This document shows, one piece after another, positions 58,957 through 64,000 of a stretch of 64,000 nt of DNA; the first letter of the stretch is position 1, and every line of letters starts with the position of its first letter. Source of the stretch: Streptomyces canus (GTDB lineage Bacteria > Actinomycetota > Actinomycetes > Streptomycetales > Streptomycetaceae); NCBI RefSeq assembly GCF_030816965.1, contig NZ_JAUSYQ010000002.1, forward strand, positions 9,662,001 through 9,726,000, read 5' to 3'. The position numbers and the translations under genes were made by a program. The notes under the pieces were generated by a model. It did not search any database, was not told the DNA's origin, and worked only from the letters and a program-made list of their open reading frames with translations.

Positions 58957-59622
58957 ATGGAGTCCCGGAACGGAGCGCCGATTGTGGAAGGCGTCGTTGA
59001 CGGTGCGGACGAGCACCTCATCGGTGAGGCGGAGAAGATCGCTGTCGCCCTCGGGCGGATGTTCCCCGGGCTGTGCGAGGTGGTGCTGCACGATCTGCGG
59101 CATCCGCGGCACGCGATCCGGGCGATCGAGAACAACCTCTCCGGCCGTCAGGTCGGGGACTCCGTGACCGAGCTGGGGCTGGCGCGCATCGCCGATCCGG
59201 AATACCCGAGCGTCCTTCAGAACTATCCGAACCGGTTCCCCGACGGCCGCCCCGTGAAGAGCACGTCCATCGGTCTCAAGAACGCCGCGGGTGAGTACAT
59301 CGCGGCCCTGTGCCTGAACCTGGACGTCTCCGTGCTGTCACCGGTCACGCTCACCCTGTCCAACCTGGTCGCCACGGACACCGAGCACCGCGAGCAGCCC
59401 CTGGAGACCCTGCGGGACCGCAACACGCGCGAACTGCGGCACACGGTGGAGGAGTGGGCCGCGGAGCGCGCCGCCACGCCCCGGTCGCTGAGCAGACACG
59501 ACAAGAAGGCACTCGTACGGCAGCTGCACCAGGACGGGTACTTCGACTCGCGGGACGCCGCCCAGACCATCGCGGACCTGCTCGGCGTGTCCCGGGCGAC
59601 CGTCTACAACTACAGCAAGTGA
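58957..59622 (+). CDS. YheO/DauR-like PAS and HTH transcriptional regulator
   Basis: The protein has 221 residues from ATG 58957. GTG 58984 (212 residues) has a better ribosome site, GGAG eight bases upstream, and may be the true start. The PAS-like YheO domain is at about 30-140 (GEAEKIAVALGRMFPGLCEVVLHDLRHPRHAIRAIENNLSGR; IGLKNAAGEYIAALCLNLDVS). A C-terminal HTH follows (KALVRQLHQDGYFDSRDAAQTIADLLGVSRATVYNYSK). DauR relatives repress D-arginine catabolism. The next two genes act on amino acids, which fits a similar role. The stop is followed by the next gene after 11 bases. Confidence 0.88.
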   Translation: MESRNGAPIVEGVVDGADEHLIGEAEKIAVALGRMFPGLCEVVLHDLRHPRHAIRAIENNLSGRQVGDSVTELGLARIADPEYPSVLQNYPNRFPDGRPVKSTSIGLKNAAGEYIAALCLNLDVSVLSPVTLTLSNLVATDTEHREQPLETLRDRNTRELRHTVEEWAAERAATPRSLSRHDKKALVRQLHQDGYFDSRDAAQTIADLLGVSRATVYNYSK

Positions 59623-59633
59623 AGGACGCCCTC

Positions 59634-60608
59634 ATGACCGCTGCCGAACCGAACACCGGCCCGCCACCGGTCGCGCACCCGCTGCTGCACATCACCGAGG
59701 AGCGGACCGCCGCACTCGTCGACGAGGACCTGGCCCTGGAAGCGGCACGCGCAGCCTTCGCCGCGACCGTGGGCGGCCCGGTCTTTCCCGCTCTGGCCGT
59801 GCATGGGTCCGATCCGCGCAACCGGTTCTCCCTCAAGCCGTCCGCGTCCGCGACGCACGCCGGCGTGAAGATCGGCACCTACTGGCCGGGCAACACCGAC
59901 TACGGGCTGCCGCGCCACCACTCCACCCTGCTGCTGTTCGACCAGACGATCGGCAGGCTCGCGGCCGTCCTGGAGGTCGGCACCGCGAACGCCTACCGGA
60001 CCGCCGCGGCCGACGCCCTCGCGGTCGACCTGCTGGCCCGCCGGGACACCACCATCCTGGCGCTCTTCGGCACCGGGCACCAGGCGGCCTACGAGGTGCG
60101 GGCCGTCAGCCGGGTCCGGGCCGTCAATGAGGTGCTGGCGGTGGGACGTACGGCCGCGCATGCCGAGCGGACGGTCGAGGCACTGACCGCACAAGGCCAC
60201 GAAGCCCGTGCAGTGGACGCCGAAGAAGCCTGCGCGCGGGCAGATGTGATCATCACCGCCACCACCGCCGGGGCCGACACCCCGCCGCTGTTCGAAGCCT
60301 CGTGGGTCCGTCCCGGTACGCACCTGTCCTGCATGGGCGCGGACGCCCCGGGCAAGAGGGAACTCCCGCCCGAACTGTTCGCCCGCGCCCGCGTGTTCTG
60401 CGACCTGCCCGAACAGGCCCGCCGCCTGGGCGAGTGCCGGCACGCCCCCTCGGGCACGGTTCTCATCCCGCTCGGAGAGGTCCTCACCGGCCGGGCCGAA
60501 GGACGTACCGCCGACAGCGACATCACGGTCTTCGACAGTTCCGGGATCGGAGTGCAGGACCTGTATCTGGGCCTGGCCCTGCTAGAGAAGATGGACATCT
60601 CCCTATGA
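59634..60608 (+). CDS. ornithine cyclodeaminase/mu-crystallin family enzyme
   Basis: The 324-residue protein from ATG 59634 (GAAGGA seven bases upstream) has the family's layout: an N-terminal dimer domain, RFSLKPSASATHAGVKIGTYWPGN with the substrate lysine region, then a Rossmann domain LALFGTGHQAAYEVRAV and TTAGADTPPLFEASWVRPGTHLSCMGAD. The family includes ornithine cyclodeaminase, alanine and iminosuccinate dehydrogenases. It probably makes or uses an imino acid with NAD(P)H. Its stop overlaps the next start by four bases. Confidence 0.88.
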   Translation: MTAAEPNTGPPPVAHPLLHITEERTAALVDEDLALEAARAAFAATVGGPVFPALAVHGSDPRNRFSLKPSASATHAGVKIGTYWPGNTDYGLPRHHSTLLLFDQTIGRLAAVLEVGTANAYRTAAADALAVDLLARRDTTILALFGTGHQAAYEVRAVSRVRAVNEVLAVGRTAAHAERTVEALTAQGHEARAVDAEEACARADVIITATTAGADTPPLFEASWVRPGTHLSCMGADAPGKRELPPELFARARVFCDLPEQARRLGECRHAPSGTVLIPLGEVLTGRAEGRTADSDITVFDSSGIGVQDLYLGLALLEKMDISL

Positions 60609-60640
60609 GCCCTATGAGCCCTATGAGCCCTATGAGTCCT
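60605..60640 (+). repeat. 9-bp tandem repeat spanning the start codon
   Basis: ATGAGCCCT is repeated at 60605, 60614 and 60623, and ATGAGTCCT at 60632. Each unit is in frame and begins with ATG, so the protein starts MSPMSPMSPMSP. Slippage changes the N-terminus by three residues and never the frame. Confidence 0.85.
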
Positions 60641-61819
60641 GGGGGCCTCGTGCCGACCCCTGCGAACGCCACCGGGCGCACCCTGGCCGACCCCGACACT
60701 CCGTTCGCCGTCGTCGACGTCCACAAGGCCAGGCGCAACGTCGAACGGCTGGCGGCCAGGACCGAGCGGCTCGGTGTCACCCTGCGGCCCCACGTGAAGA
60801 CGGCCAAGAGCCTCGACGTCGCCGCCCTCCTCCACGAAGGCGACAGGCCCTGCCCGGTCACCGTGTCCACCCTGGCGGAGGCGGAGGCGTTCGCCGACGG
60901 TGGTTACACCGACATCACGTACGCCGTGGGTATCGACCCCCACAAACTCCCGCGTGTCGTCGCCCTGTTGCGACGTGGTGTCACCCTGCGGGTCCTGCTG
61001 GACAGCGCGGAGCAGGCGGAGTTCGTCGCCGAGGCCTCGCGCCGGGCCGGACTTGTCGTTCCCGCCCAGATCGAGATCGACTGCGACGGTCATCGCGGCG
61101 GCCTCAGGTCCGATGCTCCGGGGCTCATCGACATCGGCCGCATCCTGCACGAAGCGGGCTGCCTGGACGGGGTGTTGACCCATGCCGGCGAGTCCTACTT
61201 CGCCTGCACGGTCGAGGAGCAGCGCCTGGCCGCGAGGAACGAACGCGACAGTGCCGTCGCCGCGGCCGAGCGGTTGCGCGCGGCGGGCCTGCCGGTGTCC
61301 ACCGTCAGCGTCGGTTCGACCCCCACCGCCCATGCCGCCGAGGATCTCACCGGGGTCACCGAACTGCGGGCGGGCAACTACGTGTTCTTCGACCTGGTGA
61401 TGGCCGGCCTCGGTGTCTGCCGCATCGAGGACCTCGCCCTGTCGGTCGTCGTCACCGTCATCGGTCACCGCCCCGAGTTCGGGTGGATCCTCACCGACGG
61501 CGGCTGGATGGCCATGTCCCGCGACCGCGGCACCGCCGCCCAGGCGCAGGACCAGGGTTACGGTCTGGTCGCCGACCTCGACGGAAACCTCGTCCCGGAC
61601 CTGGTCATGACGGCCGCCAGCCAGGAACACGGCACCCTCACTGCCCGCGACGGCGCCCACCTGCCCGATCTGCCCATCGGCACCCGCCTGCGCATCCTGC
61701 CCAACCACGCCTGCGCCACCGCGGCCCAACACCACGGCTACCACGTCGTCGACGGTGCGCGGCCGACGGCGGGGGCGCCGGTCGTCCCGGCCTTCTGGAG
61801 CCGCGTCAGCGGGTGGTGA
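60605..61819 (+). CDS. DSD1/D-threonine-aldolase-like PLP enzyme
   Basis: The 404-residue protein is a fold-type III PLP enzyme. The PLP lysine is Lys65 in RPHVKTAKSL, and ADGGYTDITYAVGID and GVLTHAGESYF follow. Metal ligands are likely His and Cys in ILPNHACATAAQHHGYHVV near the C-terminus, as in D-threonine aldolase and D-serine dehydratase. It is coupled to the preceding gene by ATGA at 60605-60608. Cleavage or dehydration of a D-beta-hydroxy amino acid is the expected reaction. Confidence 0.88.
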   Translation: MSPMSPMSPMSPGGLVPTPANATGRTLADPDTPFAVVDVHKARRNVERLAARTERLGVTLRPHVKTAKSLDVAALLHEGDRPCPVTVSTLAEAEAFADGGYTDITYAVGIDPHKLPRVVALLRRGVTLRVLLDSAEQAEFVAEASRRAGLVVPAQIEIDCDGHRGGLRSDAPGLIDIGRILHEAGCLDGVLTHAGESYFACTVEEQRLAARNERDSAVAAAERLRAAGLPVSTVSVGSTPTAHAAEDLTGVTELRAGNYVFFDLVMAGLGVCRIEDLALSVVVTVIGHRPEFGWILTDGGWMAMSRDRGTAAQAQDQGYGLVADLDGNLVPDLVMTAASQEHGTLTARDGAHLPDLPIGTRLRILPNHACATAAQHHGYHVVDGARPTAGAPVVPAFWSRVSGW

Positions 61820-62210
61820 TCAGCCGGCACGCCGCGATGCCGGAGCGCGCCTCGCGCCGTCGTCCCCGCCGTCTCCGTCAATTGCGGGGATTTCGCACAC
61901 ATGTGGGGGCGCCACGAGTCATGGCTGCTTGTGAGGGCGGCGGTTGGAGTCGGCGGGGTGGTGCGCCCGGCCGGCGGCCTCTCCGGCCTTTCGTCGAGCG
62001 TGCCCGCCATGACGACACGCCGAGGGGGTAACCGGTGTTCCTCCGACGCGCAGGCGTAAAGTGCCGCGTGGGAGGGGAATCACCCTTGTGCAGATTGAGG
62101 CTTCTGGTATTAGAGAGGCCGTTTAAGGGGTAACTACCACCACGCGCGGGTGTTCAATCGTGGTGATGATCATGATGTGATCAGAGGGCGCCTCGGGCTA
62201 CGTTGCCGCT
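61820..62210. other. 391-base intergenic region with inverted repeats
   Basis: No credible ORF was seen. The right part contains CACCACG (62138-62144) pairing with CGTGGTG (62159-62165), and a TGATCA repeat described separately. GAGGGGGTAAC near 62021-62031 and a run of T/A-rich bases around 62105-62130 (GTTTAAGGGG) suggest a promoter region for the acyl-CoA oxidase. Confidence 0.4.
62167..62183. promoter_or_regulatory. TGATCA-TGATG-TGATCA element before acyl-CoA oxidase
   Basis: Two TGATCA hexamers flank TGATG, forming a 17-base repeat that is near-palindromic. It ends 27 bases before GTG 62211, a position for a repressor site such as a fatty-acid-responsive TetR or GntR protein. The regulator is unknown. 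Confidence 0.4.
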
Positions 62211-64000
62211 GTGATCACCTCTCAACTCCCCGTAGCGTCACCCTCGCTGACCGAGACCATCGCACTTCGGCATCTGCTCTTCGGTACGCAGGCCGAGATC
62301 CATGAGCCGTGGCGCCGCCTGTTCAGCTCCGACGTCTTCGCCTACCACGAGGGGCTGACGCATCAGGAGCGCACGGAACTGTCCTATCAACGCCTACGCG
62401 TGGTGAACGCGGCGGTCCCCGACGCACAGGCCCTGGCCCGTGACCCGGTCGCCCTGAGCGCCCTGCACGAATGGGCCGGCGTGGTGGACGCCGGCATGAC
62501 GACGATGGCCAGCATCCACTACAACCTGTTCCTCGGCAGTCTGCTCGAACACGACCACGAGGGACGGGACTTGGGGCCATACCTGCGGATGGAACGCATC
62601 GGCACCTTCCTGTGCACCGAGCAGGCACACGGCAACGACGCCCCCCAGTTGGAGACCACCGCGACCCTGGACCGGGCCACGGGCGGATTCGTGCTCACCA
62701 CACCGACGCGGGGGGCCCGCAAGTGGATGCCCAACACGTCCGTGGCCGGCGGCCCGAAGGACGCCCTGGTGGCCGCCCGTCTGGTGATCGACGGCAAGGA
62801 CCAGGGCGTCTTTCTCTTCCTGACCTCGCTGACCGACGCCAACGGCCGTCATCTGCCGGGCGTGGAGGTGGAGTTGCTGCCCCAGACGGCCAGCAGCCCG
62901 GTCGACCACTGCGCCACCTCCTTCCACGGGGTGCGGCTGCCGCCTACGGCCATGCTTCAGGGCGAACACGGCCGGCTGACGGCCGAGGGTGAACTCGTCT
63001 CCTCCCTGGGGAGTCCACGCAAGCGTTTCCTGCGCTCCATCGGCCGCGTCACCATGGGCAAACTGTGCATGAGCGCCTACAGCCTCGGGGTCACGCGGCA
63101 CGCCTTGGCCGTGGCGATACGCCACGCCCACCAGCGCGTCACCTCGGGCATGACCAGCGGACAGCGTGTGCCGCTGTTCACCCATCGCACCCACCATGCT
63201 CCGCTCGTGGAGGCGCTCGCCACGACCTACGCCGCCACCTTGCTGCAGCGCGGAGTCGTTCGGCGGTGGGCGCAGGCGGCGGAAGGTGAGCGGGAGGAGG
63301 CCGAGCGGCTCGTGGCCATCGCCAAGGGCTGGATCACCTGGCAGGCCCGGTCCGTGATGACCGAGTGCCGGGAACGCTGCGGCGCACAGGGCCTGTTGCT
63401 CTCCAACGGCATCGCGGGTCAGCTCGCGGCCAACGAGGGCACGATCACCGCGGAGGGCGACAACACCGTCATCTGGGTCAAGGCGGCGGGGGAGATGCTG
63501 CTGGGCGGTTTCACCCCGCGACCCCTCAGCGAGGTACCCCCGGCCACCCGGTCCCTGCACGATCCGGCCCACCTGCACGACCTGATGGGGGACCTGGAGC
63601 GCATACGTCACGAGAGGGCCCGTGTGCGACTGCGCGCGAAACGGGTCGGCTCGCCCCTCGACCGCTGGAACGGCGCCTCCGGCGCAGCGCTGTCCCTGGT
63701 CGACGCCCACGTCCACCGGCTGGCCGCCGAGGAACTCCTCGCCGCGGCCGCGCAGGCTGCCGACCCGCAGGTGGGCCTTCTGCTCGACCACCTCCACCGG
63801 CTGTTCGCCCTGCGTTACGTGGCCGCGCACAGCGGTGAACTGCTCGCTCACGAGCGGATGACCGCCGAGCAGGTCCGCTACCTGCCGGAGGTGCTGGAGG
63901 CCACCATCGCGGCGCTGGCGCCGCACGCCCTGACGCTCACCGATGCCTTCGCCGTGCCGGAGGAGGTCACGGCGCACCATCCCATGCTGCGATCCGAGGT
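62211..64000 (+). CDS. acyl-CoA oxidase/dehydrogenase, 3' end outside window
   Basis: The frame stays open from GTG 62211 to the window edge (596 codons seen). The N-terminus reads LTETIALRHLLFGTQAEIHEPWRRLFSSD. The acyl-CoA oxidase middle has MERIGTFLCTEQAHGNDAPQLETTATLDRATGGFVLTTP and KWMPNTS. The C-terminal flavin domain includes RFLRSIGRVTMGKLCMSAYSLGVTRHALAVAIRHAHQR and the likely catalytic-base stretch TITAEGDNTVIWVKAAGEMLLG. This matches peroxisomal-type acyl-CoA oxidases, which pass electrons to oxygen, rather than the shorter dehydrogenases. Confidence 0.88.
   Translation, partial: MITSQLPVASPSLTETIALRHLLFGTQAEIHEPWRRLFSSDVFAYHEGLTHQERTELSYQRLRVVNAAVPDAQALARDPVALSALHEWAGVVDAGMTTMASIHYNLFLGSLLEHDHEGRDLGPYLRMERIGTFLCTEQAHGNDAPQLETTATLDRATGGFVLTTPTRGARKWMPNTSVAGGPKDALVAARLVIDGKDQGVFLFLTSLTDANGRHLPGVEVELLPQTASSPVDHCATSFHGVRLPPTAMLQGEHGRLTAEGELVSSLGSPRKRFLRSIGRVTMGKLCMSAYSLGVTRHALAVAIRHAHQRVTSGMTSGQRVPLFTHRTHHAPLVEALATTYAATLLQRGVVRRWAQAAEGEREEAERLVAIAKGWITWQARSVMTECRERCGAQGLLLSNGIAGQLAANEGTITAEGDNTVIWVKAAGEMLLGGFTPRPLSEVPPATRSLHDPAHLHDLMGDLERIRHERARVRLRAKRVGSPLDRWNGASGAALSLVDAHVHRLAAEELLAAAAQAADPQVGLLLDHLHRLFALRYVAAHSGELLAHERMTAEQVRYLPEVLEATIAALAPHALTLTDAFAVPEEVTAHHPMLRSE

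Noticed and set aside
1..64000. CRISPR array, tRNA, rRNA, insertion sequence or integrase
   Set aside because: No regularly spaced repeats, no cloverleaf or rRNA-like sequence and no transposase or integrase motif were recognised on either strand.

Overview
The window is very GC-rich. Its genes have strong G/C third-position bias, GTG starts are frequent, GGAGG-type ribosome binding sites are common, and genes are packed with many 4-base start/stop overlaps. Together with the families present (GAF-ANTAR, SpoIIE-type PP2C phosphatases, DUF397 with a DUF5753 HTH regulator, DUF5133, DUF5709, DUF574 methyltransferase, a single rare TTA codon), this points to a Streptomyces or close relative. No rRNA, tRNA, CRISPR array, insertion sequence or phage gene was recognised. 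It reads as a chromosomal-arm or core-border region rich in regulators and conserved hypotheticals.

Layout. 0-2.8 kb: two GAF-ANTAR proteins (the first cut by the window edge), a DUF1003 protein, then a gene graveyard with remnants of a sigma factor and another protein. 2.8-8.7 kb: a small-molecule kinase, an NTF2-like protein, a coupled HAD phosphomutase/GH65 phosphorylase pair, and a GT-C-like membrane protein carrying the only in-frame TTA codon found. 9.2-17.6 kb: an orphan proteasome beta subunit, a NiCoT nickel/cobalt permease, an APC amino acid permease with a partner gene, DUF5709, soluble transhydrogenase and a molybdopterin oxidoreductase of the sulfite oxidase fold. 17.8-25 kb: an MMPL exporter, a membrane PP2C phosphatase, a GH64 beta-1,3-glucanase with a LacI-type operator, a GNAT protein with a possible leader peptide, and an oxidoreductase. 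25-33 kb: aldo-keto reductase, two methyltransferases, an HTH/DUF397/anti-sigma-like ATPase cluster (WhiJ/AbaA type) and a half-size ABC exporter.

33-44 kb: a GlxA-type regulator divergent from a small membrane protein with a perfect 12-bp inverted repeat between them; a two-gene ATP-grasp RiPP (graspetide) cluster (tgmA/tgmB type); a frameshifted repeat protein; and a three-gene molybdenum aldehyde oxidoreductase operon (PaoABC type). 44-54 kb: a PadR regulator with a near-perfect operator and its coupled membrane protein, several secreted proteins (lamin-tail, sphingomyelinase-like, alpha/beta hydrolase), an orphan solute-binding lipoprotein, a decayed MarR/FAD-monooxygenase locus, and ferredoxin-NADP reductase behind an iron box. 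53-59 kb: two large multi-domain SpoIIE phosphatases in tandem. 59-64 kb: a DauR/YheO-like regulator, an ornithine-cyclodeaminase-family enzyme and a D-threonine-aldolase-like enzyme in one coupled operon, then an acyl-CoA oxidase that runs off the right edge.

The most interesting items are the graspetide pair at 35.5-36.7 kb, the orphan PrcB at 9.2 kb, the D-amino-acid-type operon with a 9-bp tandem repeat across its third start codon, and several palindromes whose position suggests local regulation. All family assignments are from reading the protein sequences; no database search was possible.
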